Source of the DNA: Umbilicaria muhlenbergii
Lineage: Eukaryota > Ascomycota > Lecanoromycetes > Umbilicariales > Umbilicariaceae
Assembly (NCBI GenBank): GCA_000611775.1
Contig: KK106983.1
Coordinates: forward strand, 1,326,654-1,390,653
Direction of reading: 5' to 3'
Length of the DNA stretch: 64,000 nucleotides
The translations under genes were made by a program, and so were the position numbers. Positions 1 through 10,607 of the stretch are shown here, in pieces. A model generated the notes under the pieces. The model had not been told where the DNA came from. It saw only the letters and a list, made by a program, of their open reading frames with translations, and did not search any database. Position 1 is the first letter of the stretch. Each line of letters opens with the position of its first letter.

Positions 1-2236
1 ATAGTGTAATACTGTTTTCTGCAGGTTTTCTTGACTTTTCAAAGTGAATTAATTCAGATTTACTGTCATTAAACTGTACTGTGTTTGTTTCTGCTCATAA
101 GAAGGCTGTTTCAGCTGTTGATTATAATTTTAAACAATTTTCTGCAGCTGATTTTTCAGTAATATATAGTGCCACATCATTTATATAACTGGGTTTTTCC
201 ATATCTGTGAATTTAGCCTTGATTTTTGAGAATAAATGCCTTATATATATTAAAAACAGTATTGAGGATATTAGTGATTCTTGTGAAATTCCTGTTTTGA
301 TTTTTTGCATTTCTTGTCTTTTATCATCAAAGGCTAATCCTGATTTTCTATTTTCTAGAAAGGATTTTGTTCATGATTGTATTTGTACTGATAACTTCAA
401 TTTCTTCATAATTGAAAGTAATTGCAGTAGTGATACATGATCAAAAGCTCCCTTGACATTTAGTAATAAACATGATAGAATATTATCTTTGTTCTGAGCT
501 GATTCTATATCATGTGTTAAGGTTAATATTATATTAATTGCTGATCTTTATTTTCTTTCTTCAGTTTAATCTTGATCTAATAAGTCTGTGACTTGACTTA
601 AATATGATAATCTAGTTGTCATGATTTTCTCTGTCACTTTGCTTAAACAATTTAATAATGTAATTATTCTGTAAGCTTTTGGTTTTGAATAATCTGACTT
701 TCCCGGCTTTTTTAGAATAACACTCATACCTTGATGTCAACATTCTGAGTGAAAGCCTGCTTGAATTAATTGTTTATAGATTGTAAACATTAATTCTGAT
801 ATTGCCTGATATGCTTTTTGAATAATAGCAAAGGAAATATCATTTGATTCAGGTGCTTTCTTTGCAGAGGATGTAAATATAACTTGTTTGACTTTATTTT
901 CTGTTAAGTCTGATCAATTTACATGTATTGTGTCTTGATTATCCTCAATTTCAGCTGTAGAAGGTTCTGAATACATTGCTGTAATGAATGCTTGACATTT
1001 GTCTTGAAATTCCTGACATAATATATCATTTTGATCTTGTATTGATGGTATTTTCTTCATAAGTCATAGCTTTGTGTATTTATATGCTTAAAATACATTT
1101 TTTTCACTTGCTTCTGTAAGAAATGTTGTTCAGGATTTTTGTTTTGCATTTTTAATAACTTGAAAGTACTCAGATCTGCTTTTTGTAAATTTAATTCACT
1201 GTCTTTCAGATTAATCATGCTTATTGTAATGTCTTCTTGCTGTTGACATTTCTTTTCTTAACCTGATGAGGTTTTCTGTTCATCATACTTTGAATTTGTT
1301 GCATGATTTTCATCTAGGAATATTGTCTTCTGCAGTTTGTGCAATTAAGTTTCTTAAGTTTTCAGCCATTTGTTTTAATGACTGATTTAAACTTATTGCT
1401 TTTGCATTTTGCTGTAATTCCTTTGTGAAGTTCTTTCAATCCGCTTTTTATATGTTAAACAGCGCGTTGAATGAGCTTTTCATCAGTGTAAGGTTTTCAG
1501 TAATTATTGAAAACTGAATAACCTCATGATCTGAATCAGTATAGACTTCTTCATTGACTTGTCAATCAATTATTTTCAGTATTAATTGATTTGTTGCAAA
1601 TGTTAAGTCTAGAACTGATGAATATTGTTTATTTACAATATGTTTAATGAACGTTATAGTGTCTGATATATTAACTAAATCACAGTGATTTATTTGCAGT
1701 CATTGTAATAAGCTTTCTGCATTTTTTGCGTCTGTGATTGTGAAGTTCCATCATGTGTGATGTGCATTAAAATCTCCACAGATTAAAGTTCTTGATGTTG
1801 TAATTATTTGACTTAACATCCTTTCTATCATTCATGTATTTAATTCAGGCTGAAGAGACCTTTTATTATATACATTTAACAGTAGAATTTCTTTCAAACC
1901 TGAGACAGAAATAAACAGAGCTTGTAAATCTGCATTCTTTGTTATATCTGATTTAAGTGTGCATTTTATTCCTTTGTTTGCTTTTGTAATAAATGTTAAA
2001 ACTCATGATCTGAGTTCTGACGTTGAGATAATGCTAGTAAATGCTGAGTGTGAAATAGTACTGTTATTTGACTCAATTCATGATTTTTGAATTAACACAA
2101 TATCTATTTTCCTCACTGCAGCTTTTAAACATGATTGCATGACATTTGTTGATCTATTACAGTTATGTTGAAAAATCTGTATTTTAAATAATTCCTGCAG
2201 GTCTGTGTTTGAATGTTGTGTGTTTATATTACACAT
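1..2236 (-). pseudogene. LINE ORF2: endonuclease-reverse transcriptase (decayed, truncated by window edge)
   Basis: The product would nick target DNA and reverse-transcribe the LINE RNA. I chose the ATG at 2234-2236 because it overlaps the ORF1 stop as TAATG. An APE-type endonuclease covers about 2190-1500, with GDFNAHH at 1757-1777 and an SDH motif near 1520-1535. RT covers about 900-1: block A reads NVKGAFDHV near 430-460 (first Asp now Asn), then GISQES near 270-290 (for the usual PQG-S), then YINDVALY near 169-195 (for Y-DD), then the KSELIHF thumb motif near 50. One frame spans the whole stretch with no frameshift that I could see. It is interrupted by roughly 16 TGA and about six TAA codons but no TAG; most TGAs fall where Trp is expected. 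Catalytic Asp losses mean it is inactive under any code. Confidence 0.88.
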
Positions 2237-2238
2237 TA
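2234..2238 (-). promoter_or_regulatory. ORF1/ORF2 stop-start overlap TAATG
   Basis: On the minus strand the ORF1 stop TAA and the ORF2 start ATG share one base (TAATG). Stop-start overlaps are known in some non-LTR elements, where the second frame is translated by termination and reinitiation. The overlap is seen directly; the coupling mechanism is inferred from family knowledge. Confidence 0.6.
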
Positions 2239-3165
2239 TTCATTCATGATTAAAGGGTCTCTGTCTGCTGAATAAGATTCAACTGCTTTGTAATATTCAC
2301 AGTCTTTGCTATTCACCTGGTGATTTTCTTTGCAATTTGCACACTTTATTATTATGTGACTGCATATTTCTTGTCCCTTTTTGCAAATAAAGCACGTGTG
2401 CTTCCTGATATAATGATTTTCAGTGCATATTTGGCATTCAACTTCATGCGTGCACTTATGCTGTGTGTGATCAAATCCTTGACATTTGATGCATTACTCA
2501 TAAGGTTTGCAGTCTGTGTATTCCGTGGTATGCAGTGAATTTTCAGTCATTATTAACTTAAATCTCAAGGCTTTTTCAGCCTCTTGACTGCTTGCAAAGG
2601 CAATGACTGCAGATGAATACTTTTTAAATTTTCTACTCTCTGCTGTAGACATTCAGCTTGGTTTACACATTAATTTTAAACCTTTATTGAAGATCTTTAC
2701 CTCATTTTTTAGCAATTGCATTCCCTCTGCATTGTTGAAAATCTCTGTAGATACTTCATGTAAAATTATCTTATATCATTTCTGATCTTTTCACACATGA
2801 ACTAGATTCAGGTTTAATTCTAACTCTCAGATATTTTTATATTGTAATAACTCTTCTGCACTGCTCTCTTCTACTGCAGTGAGGATTATACTATTTTGTG
2901 ATTTAGAAATAGTAGCTGTTGTAATCAACACCTTTGCAATTTTTGCATTTTTCAATGCATTGTTGACTTTGTCTTGAACTTGCATTGAGTTGAAGCTTGC
3001 TGTTGCAATTAGTATTTTTGATGTTAACAGTACTCTGCGTTTCCTTTGTGTAATCTGCTTAATCTCTTTAATTAATGCAGACTTTTGCGCCTTTTTAATC
3101 ACCTTCATTCATGGTTTATTGCTGTTTTGAGTCAACATTTGCGCAAATGTTGATTTTGAGTAAGT
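2236..3165 (-). pseudogene. LINE ORF1, C-terminal part with CCHC zinc knuckles
   Basis: ORF1 is the nucleic-acid-binding, gag-like protein of the LINE. A conserved basic stretch at 2830-3108 is followed by an esterase-free ORF1 core and by cysteine clusters. One clear CX2CX4HX4C knuckle lies at 2452-2493 and another at 2299-2343, with two irregular Cys/His clusters between them. Four TGA and one TAA interrupt the frame. One TGA is at a position where the family has Arg (CGA to TGA by CpG decay); the others are at likely Trp sites. The frame ends in TAA overlapping the ORF2 ATG. The upstream part of this ORF is at 10608-11420, beyond hAT-1. Confidence 0.85.
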
Positions 3166-3190
3166 TGTCATTTGAGTCAGGTCAGGTCAA
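3166..3190 (+). repeat. hAT-1 left terminal inverted repeat
   Basis: Starts TGTCATTTGAGTCAGGTCAG and is shared with the left end of hAT-2 at 33524. It pairs with the right end near 10583-10607. Just inside, around 3208-3222, is a short perfect palindrome, AACTCATGAGTT. Confidence 0.7.
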
Positions 3191-3760
3191 ATTGATGATT
3201 AAGGACTTAACTCATGAGTTCAGCCCCTTCATGAATCTGATATTCAGTGATCAACCAGGTTGACCCTGAGGTACTCATGCAGACACTGAATTAATCATAT
3301 ATGATTAAAATTGCTTAATCACCATAATAGTAGTAAGTTTAATATAAGTAATAACATCACTTTTCTTCTTATGTTATCACAGCTTTGCATTGTGTTGTTA
3401 TTAAAAGCAGGTATTGTGATAATTGAATACTTTTACATATTTTTAATTGAATTATTAATCCGCAAAGACTGATATTATACATTGTGAGCACTGTGCAAAC
3501 ATGAAGAAAAACATGATATGTTAAAAAAGTAATGCTCAAAGGTAATGCTCAAAGGTAATGTTTATTTAGAATTTGTGATGACTGTATACTTTTTTTAACT
3601 TTGCAGACTGTATCTGTAACTGATTTCATAACACAACTCAGCATTAATCTGCAGACAGCAATACTGATTGACTGATGCTGATAATGATGTGTTGCTCATA
3701 TGTTGAATTCATAGATTGTTTACTTTAACTGACTGCAGTTGATCTTCTCTGAGCTTCACT

Positions 3761-6200
3761 TCTTCATGCTGAAGTGAGGGAGGTCATCAGGTCATCAGAT
3801 GATAAAAACATGTTAAAATCATCTTGCTCTCTGCTCTTCAACACATCTTTAATTGTAATAAAAGCATCTGAGTCATTACTCTGCTCTGTTTTCACCCTCA
3901 TCTGATGCATATCAGTAAGTTCATCTACTCTCATATCATCTGAATCATTCATGTTGAACTCATCATGATTATTGCTGTTCATTGTCACTGTTTTGCACTT
4001 AACAGAGGTAAACTTCCTTCATTGAAGTGTCTTCATGAACTCATAAGCCTCCTCATCATCTGTTATAATTAACTCATTCAGAACAGAGGTTTCTTAAGTT
4101 CAGGTTTCAGAGGTGCTGACTTCCTCATCATTGTCATCATCATCAATGAGGTCATTCAACAAGGTGTTTCACTTATAATACTTAATTAAACAGAGCATAT
4201 GTATAATCTCAGTGCTCAGATGTTCACATCATCAATTGCAGATGTCTTTAATCATATTGAAGATGCATTTCACATTTATTTTAAAGACACATACAGCAAG
4301 AACATCTCTTGTCATCTGAAAGAGACCTTTAAGGTCACTGTAATTAACACTTCACATTTAATGATGTAATTAACTCAAGCCTCATATCAGCATTACCTTT
4401 GAGCATTACCTTTAATGAATCATTAACATAATTGACTGATGTGAAAAGATACTTAAAGATATCATTTTAAGTATTTATTCATCATTGATTCTTCAGCTTC
4501 ATCTGTTTAATTAATGCATTAAAATTCATATTCTGTGACTGACCTGCAGTGATAATTGAGTTCATAGTCAGACTCTCATATTTCAAGTAATGTAAATCAT
4601 AATAATCTTGAAACTGTTGATTTTATTTAATTTTTTAAGATTTTGTTACTTCCTTCCCCTATGATGCATTAGTCATGATCAAGCAGATATATGCATTGAA
4701 GTTATTTTATACTTAATCATCTTACATGACAGGTCTAAAATAATTGCAAGATTATAAATTTTTATAATAATCCCTCAACTTATCCTGGCAGGCTTTCAGG
4801 GCAGTGATCAGTTCATACTTTTAAAGAGTGATTTTTAACTGCACTCAGCAGCAGTGATCTGCAATGTGATTGATGAGTTGATTGTACATATATCAGGTCT
4901 TATGTATTATAACTTTAATAATTTTCAAAAGTGCTGCAGTTCAGTCTTTAAATGACTTTAATAATGTTAAAAGGTAACAGATCTGTTCTCATTTTAAATT
5001 AATAATTGCAAGAACTCAGAGCTTTCTATCTTGTTCATTAAAGACAAAGTTGTGCAGGGCCTCTCATAAAACATAAGTTTAAAAAAGCATGTCATATGTG
5101 AAATTTCATCATGTTTTAACATCTTGAATCATTTAAAAAGGTTTTTAATTTAAGCTGTTTACATAAACTTGCTGTTAAATATCTGCAAATCATTTGAATC
5201 TCTGTGAGGAAGAGTTGATTGTGATTGAAAGATATTAAATCTGTCACATGTTGTTAACATTCAAGCATTATCAATGAGCATTATCATTTCACTTGTCTTT
5301 TGCATGATGTTAATCAAAGATACCTTCTCTTGAATCTTTGTCAACTTGTTCACATTTTATATCTTCACATGATGATTGTTTCTGACATTCACATCAAGTG
5401 ACCTCAGTAAAGCCTTGACAGCAAGAGCTAAAACATGTGTCATGCATGATATTATTACTTCAGCATTGTCTCATTGAATATCATGATCACCGCTCAAGAT
5501 TGACTTCAGATGTGTGTGCATAATAATGTTATTAAAGATGTTATCTGTAGTGATAGTGAAGAACTTGTCCTTGATTTTAAAGATTTTTAAAACATTAAGA
5601 ATATGACTTGTCAGAGTGACTTCAATATGTGATTCATTTACATGCTTAAATCTCAATAAGGCCTCATTGTAGTTTCAGTTATTATCAATGTAATAAGCAG
5701 TAACCGTCAAGAAGAATAAATGATTATGAGATCAACAATTTAAAGTTAATGATACTTTATTATTTATCTGAGCAAGACTTTCTTGTATAATGAGCATCAC
5801 TTTTTAATATTGATCTGTGACAAGGTTTTAGATTTTATTGCAGCAAGGTATCTGAATATCATCTCAGAGCATCATAAGAGTGATATAAAGCTGCTTATTC
5901 TCAATGAATCAGAAGAAGGCATTCATAGATATGAGTGCATTAATAATTTACTGTTTGAAGGCCTCCTTCATGTATATCAGAATGTCAAGATTGCATACTG
6001 TTCATTTCTAAGAAATATCATAAAGGCATTAACTTTCAGCATTAATACTGATAAGAAAGGTAATACATAAAAAGAAACAAACTTACTGTTGACTGCAACA
6101 GTTCATTCAGTGTAGATTATAAATACTTTCACTTAAATGATATCTTGCAGCAGTCTGAATGCAAATGCTTCTTCATAATGCTGAAATCAGTGTTTTTCAT
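3761..6200 (-). pseudogene. hAT transposase (intron-bearing, decayed)
   Basis: The product would be the DDE-type hAT transposase that cuts and pastes the element. The best-conserved part is at 5030-5790 (minus): a TA-Y-ID-N block, then KIKDKFFTITTDNIFNNI at about 5515-5580, matching the hAT signature with its catalytic Asp and the NN pair, then a short THVL-LAVKALL segment. Upstream, about 5790-6007, is an AFKQ-like N-terminal stretch. A probable 59-bp intron spans 6066-6008 (GT...AG, branch-like AGTTAATGCC). The 3' end near 3761-3990 is acidic and ends MTSLTSA. Several in-frame TGA and TAA codons occur, at least three TGAs where hAT proteins carry Trp. The first exon is not identified. Confidence 0.75.
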
Positions 6201-8590
6201 ATTCAGGTGACTGATGACAGCTTGATAAAGCTTGCATTATAAGTTTAACTTTTCACTTCACATGACTGTGACCTGCTCAAACAGGTTTCAGTAGTTGAAG
6301 GACTGAGTAATGAATCTTTATTTAAAATTGCCTTTCAATTTGTCATGAGTGTGAAGATCATGTAAGGTTGACTTTCATCACTCATGAAAGAGTTTCACAT
6401 ATCACTTGTCACTTTTTCAGAAAACATGTGTCTTGAGAGTGTTGCATTGAAGTGCAATAAGTGATGATAGATTTCAAAAAGCATGAGGTAAGATTTAAGC
6501 ATCCTCAGATTTCTGAGAGGTTTATGATTATGAAAAAGAGATGAGAATTTCTTCTGCTTCTGAGAGAGAAAAGTCACTATCATATTAAGACATATTGATA
6601 GAAGTGTATGCAGAAATTGCAGTGATGAGTGATTTAAGAAAGAATATATTGTTGTGTAAAAAATAATTACACTTATATGCATATCAAAAGAGATGTCAGA
6701 TAAATATGTTACACAGAAAACCCTTTTTACTCTTGAAAGATAATGCTGAAAAATAATGATTAAAACACATGTATGAGGCATGTGTAACCCTGCAGTGTAA
6801 TTGAACAGATATCAGATTGCATGTACTTTGCATCAAAACATCTCTTTGCTCATCAAAGATAATCATCATGTTTTGTGTAACCCTGCAGTATTAATATTTG
6901 ATCACATTTATGATGCATGAAAAAGTCTGTTTGTGCAATAAAGATGATGATCATCTTATAAATAATCTTACAGTGATTTATGATGATCTGTTAAAAGATA
7001 TTAAGCTCATTCATCTTCAGTTTATAAGATCAAGTAATTAAAAAGATGCTAAAAATCATGAAAATGAAAGAAGTTGTGAAACAGTTATGATTAGATGAAA
7101 TTTAAGATTTCAACATGCTACTCACTTTAATAAGAATAGTCATATGTTAGAAGAAACACACTCTCTCATTATAAACTCATGACTTTAATTTTCATGTTAA
7201 AGTATGATATTATGCATCAATGAAAGTGAGCAAATGATAATGTCAGTAGATAACACCTGAATCTATTGTATAAATGTGCAGTTAATAAAAGAAAATTAAG
7301 TTTTAACTTCTTCTTCTGATGCAGATGTCTTCTCATACTTTGATTTTAAGCTCTCATCTTTTTTAATATCATTCATCACAAAGTTCACTGATTCTTCAGC
7401 TGCATAAGTATTATTCTTAGCTTTCAGATCATCCTTCAACTCATTAATGTTACATGCAATGTATGCAGGAAAATGAAAATTTTTTTAAAAATTTATAAGC
7501 TTCTTTTTCAGATTCTGTATTCATGTTAAAATCAAGCTTATCAGCATTATCTTCAAGCATTACCTCAGAGCTGACTTGCTTCAACAACTCATAATCAGCA
7601 TGATATATCAGTTATTCAAGATGCTGCATAATTGAAACATTATGTTTAAAAATTACCTCTTCAATCTCCTCTGACATTTATACTCATTAATCAGTAGATA
7701 ATGTAAATAAATAATGCTTATATCTGCTTATCTTCTTCTCTTCATCATCAGTGTCAGCATCATCATCATCTTCATCATCATCTTCATCATCATCTTCATT
7801 CTCTTCATCATTAATATTAATGTCTTCATCATCATTGTTCCTCTCATTGATGCATGTTAGATTTCACTTGATTTTGTTACTCTTTCACAGCAAGGCTTGA
7901 AGGAACTCATCTTTCACATTTTCATACTTAAAGATAATCTCATTTCAGATATTCATGAGATTTTGTTTAAATTATTTTGTTATAAGTGTAAGTAGCTTAT
8001 AAAATGAGCATTATTTATTAATCTTACCTGACAACTTCTTCTTGATATGTTTCACAGACTTAACTTCTCAGGCATTTTTCAACAAGACTTAATGTTCATC
8101 ATGACTCATTTCATTTCAACTTGATGTTATCTTTTGTATTTTTTAATGACATTTCAACTTAACCTGCTCATCTGCATTTCTAGCATGTGCAATTATAATT
8201 TGATTGTTAATTTCATTATAACACTTTTGCTGCTTTCTGATCATGCTTTCATGCTGACTATATTCACTGAGGTGCTTTTGTGAAGTGATTAATATAACAC
8301 TTATCTTATGTTGACCTGCTCACTGAGGTGTGATAGGTAGATTAATCATGATGAAGTAAAAAGAGGACTTAATTGCATCATTATTACATAAATTAATGAT
8401 CTGTCTTTTATGATGTGAGCATTACCTTTAATCATTACCTTGCTTCTGACATAAAAGAGTGAGGAAACAGGTGATCAAGTGTATTAATGAAGAAATGATG
8501 TGAGTTAAACAGTAAGTGTTAATAATTGTCATTATCATTAACATGTGAGTAATACCTGAAGAAATGAGACATGCTGCTAAATGATGAAGG
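6067..8590. other. hAT-1 middle region, no recognised gene
   Basis: This part of hAT-1 is absent from the two partial copies visible in the window, so it may be unique middle sequence or an old insertion. An acidic stretch reading minus-strand Asp/Glu repeats covers about 7735-7830 (a GAT/ATC-rich run), and another acidic segment lies near 7440-7680; these could be transposase N-terminal exons. A 16-bp direct repeat (TGTGTAACCCTGCAGT) occurs at 6781 and 6874. The open frame at 6395-6781 (minus) has no family resemblance and is probably accidental. Confidence 0.4.
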
Positions 8591-9259
8591 AGGATGAATA
8601 TTGAAGAGAGTTGATATACACAGCTGATAAGTTGTTCTTTAACTTGTGAATTTCAATACTGAGGCTTATGTGATTAAAAGCGCTGCTAGACAGGATCTGA
8701 TGTTAATATTAATTTACAACATTACTTAAATGATGAGGTGAAGTGCAAATCAAATGATGATAACATGAGCAGAGGTGAGTTGCGCAAGGAATGTTTATAT
8801 TTATGTATTTTAATCATGTTTTTAAAAACCTGTGTTGATATCACAGCATTCTGCCTCTGCAGTGAATGCACTGAAAGTTAAATGTTGATGTCACAACATT
8901 TCATCTCTACAGTGAATGTGCTAAAAGTGTTATGTTGATCTGACAACTTGATTATAGATGTGAAATCTGCAGCTGATCATGTTTTTTTTTCATGCACTTT
9001 AGCATCCACCTTCTACACCTCATTATTGAAGTTTCAGTTAAGTAATGCTTTTAGATAACATCTGTGATATTTATTCATGCTGACAAAGATTTACTTCTCT
9101 TTAAATCTTCAAGCTCTGCATACTTTCCTCATTATTTTTAACACATGTTTTTCATGTTGTCCTTCATCTAGATACTTGTCAGTTAAGTAATGTTTATAAA
9201 TAATGTCTGCATTCATTCTTGATGACTGATATTTTATTATCTTCAGATCTTACACACCT

Positions 9260-9430
9260 TTTCAATACACTTCTTCATCTTTGACATATCTTCTCAACTT
9301 TAACACATCTCATCACCTTCAATAAATTCATCACCTTCAATGCACTTTGTCATTTTTAAAACTCATCATCTTCAACACATCCTGTCATCTTCAATACACT
9401 CAGTCACCTTCAACTCACTCTGTCACAATC
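9260..9430 (+). repeat. degenerate short tandem repeats (TCACCTTCAAYRCAC-type)
   Basis: About eight imperfect units of 17-20 bp based on TCACCTTCAA followed by a CAC-rich spacer. The same tract, shortened, is at about 13190-13270 in hAT-b. It lies upstream of the plus-strand gene candidate and could be a promoter-proximal or transposase-binding array; function is not shown. Confidence 0.55.
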
Positions 9431-9439
9431 ATCACTCTT

Positions 9440-10300
9440 CATTATATTTAACATATCTCTTTAATGCACCTCTTGCCTCTTTTAGCTAGTCATACGCCTT
9501 CATCACTTTTCACAAGTATAATTAAACAAGTCAACACTCATAATAATGCTGAAAGTTAATGCCTATTAGGTAACTGAAGTATGATGTGTATTAAGAGTAA
9601 AGTCAGACATCTGTCAGCTGTCTTCTCTTCTTTTAAAGATGAGCTTTATCAAGTTGAAAAATCAGTGAAGATCTACAAATCATCAAAGAATAAAGCTGCA
9701 GAGAAGCATCAGAAAGACTTAACATAATGATGATTAATTACATAATCTGCACCTCAAGGAAAAGGACCTGCTCACTCAGAGCAGTCAAAAGTTTTATGAA
9801 AGATCAAGTCAAGAAGTAAGTTTCTCATATTAATTGATAATGTCAGAAGTTAATGCCCTTTTGCAGTGAGAACCTTTCATGAAATTAAACATTATCAACT
9901 TATGAAAGAGCTGCTTATTCTGAAAGCTGCATTTTAACATTTAATACATGAAATCATGATTGATCTGCCAGGCATGCAGAACATTAATGTTAAAAAAATA
10001 TGTTGACAGAAGACTGCTCTGCTGATGTTGCAGAAGTCAACAAAGGTGTTGTTGATTTCATTTTTTAAGAGTAAGTTGTCTGAAATACAAAGTAATACTA
10101 AAGTTAATGCCCTCACGCAGATATCAATTTGCTCATCATTCATGAAAAGCAGGTCATTATTCAGAGTAAGGATATAACTTTAACAAAACATCTCTTACTT
10201 CTTAATTCAGGTGGAAATCTTGTGTTGTATATCATTGAAATGCAGGATTCAAGGGCCATACCTGCTTCAAGGCAGCATGATGACTGAAGAGGTAATGTTA
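9440..10300 (+). pseudogene. unidentified intron-bearing gene candidate in hAT right half
   Basis: Four intron-like segments follow one another on the plus strand: 9516-9569, 9816-9866, 10071-10120 and 10166-10210. Each begins GTA and ends in AG after 45-54 bp; the first three share the branch-like motif AGTTAATGCC 8-13 bases before the 3' site. Regular spacing and repetition of the same signals make chance unlikely. The exons between them do not give a protein I recognise, and stops are present. hAT-b carries the same structure with some GT sites mutated. It may be a second transposon gene or captured host sequence. Confidence 0.45.
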
Positions 10301-10582
10301 AATGATAATGCTTAAATTGTTTCTGTAGGATAGAATATTAGTGTAGTAATAAGAACATGAAACAAAAACTGAGATCACTCTGATCTGCATAAGTGATAAC
10401 CCTACTGCGCAAAAGTAAAGTTTTAACCCTTGTGTGAATAAAATGCATCATGTATAAAGGCTTGATGAGTTCTGCAGGACCCTCAGTGTCTTACTTTATT
10501 ACTCACCTCAACCTGACACGTCAAGGTGAGTTCAAAATCATTGAGACACTGTCACTCAACTTGATTTAACTCAGCTTAACTC

Positions 10583-10607
10583 AGTGTCACCCTGACCTGC
10601 AGTGACA
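10583..10607 (-). repeat. hAT-1 right terminal inverted repeat
   Basis: Read inward from 10607 it starts TGTCACTGCAGGTCAGGGTG, matching the left end near 3166 imperfectly. The same end is at 14423-14447 in hAT-b. Confidence 0.7.

Larger units (their letters stand above)
1..3165 (-). mobile_element. LINE-1, distal segment (Tad1/I-type non-LTR retrotransposon)
   Basis: Minus-strand LINE cut by the left window edge. From right to left it holds the C-terminal part of ORF1 with zinc knuckles, a TAATG junction, and ORF2 with an APE-type endonuclease followed by reverse transcriptase. The RT thumb is reached at position 1, so any RNase H domain and the 3' end lie outside. The rest of ORF1 and the 5' region lie at 10608-12480, because hAT-1 (3166-10607) sits inside ORF1. 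Tad1-like LINEs are typical of filamentous ascomycetes. That this is a LINE is certain; the exact clade is a judgement by eye. Confidence 0.9.
3166..10607 (-). mobile_element. hAT-1: large hAT-family DNA transposon inserted in LINE-1 ORF1
   Basis: Both ends carry the same imperfect inverted repeat: TGTCATTTGAGTCAGGTC at the left and, read from the right end inward, TGTCACTGCAGGTCAGGG. The left half (3166-6066) is repeated as hAT-2 at 33524-36445, and the right half (about 8590-10607) as hAT-b at 12480-14447; these copies fix the outer limits. LINE-1 ORF1 resumes on both sides. The minus strand encodes a hAT transposase and the plus strand of the right half shows an intron-bearing gene. Flanking 8-mers (GAGTAAGT left, GCCTAATT right) do not match, so the expected 8-bp target duplication is eroded or the ends are off by a few bases. 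At 7.4 kb it is long for a fungal hAT. Confidence 0.8.
8590..10607 (+). repeat. hAT right-half repeat, copy 1
   Basis: Matches 12480-14447 throughout; almost all differences are C/T or G/A. It holds a tract of short imperfect repeats (9260-9430), an intron-bearing gene candidate (9440-10300) and the right terminal repeat. A 29-bp near-palindrome (CTCACCT ... AGGTGAG) lies at about 10511-10539, in the subterminal zone where hAT transposases commonly bind. Confidence 0.8.

Noticed and set aside
6395-6781. 128-codon open frame on the minus strand as a real gene
   Set aside because: Its composition is hydrophobic low-complexity, it shows no family resemblance, and it lies in hAT-1 middle sequence without supporting splice or start signals.
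6781-6889. Telomere-type repeats (GTAACCCTG)
   Set aside because: Only two isolated copies 93 bp apart, embedded in non-repetitive sequence.
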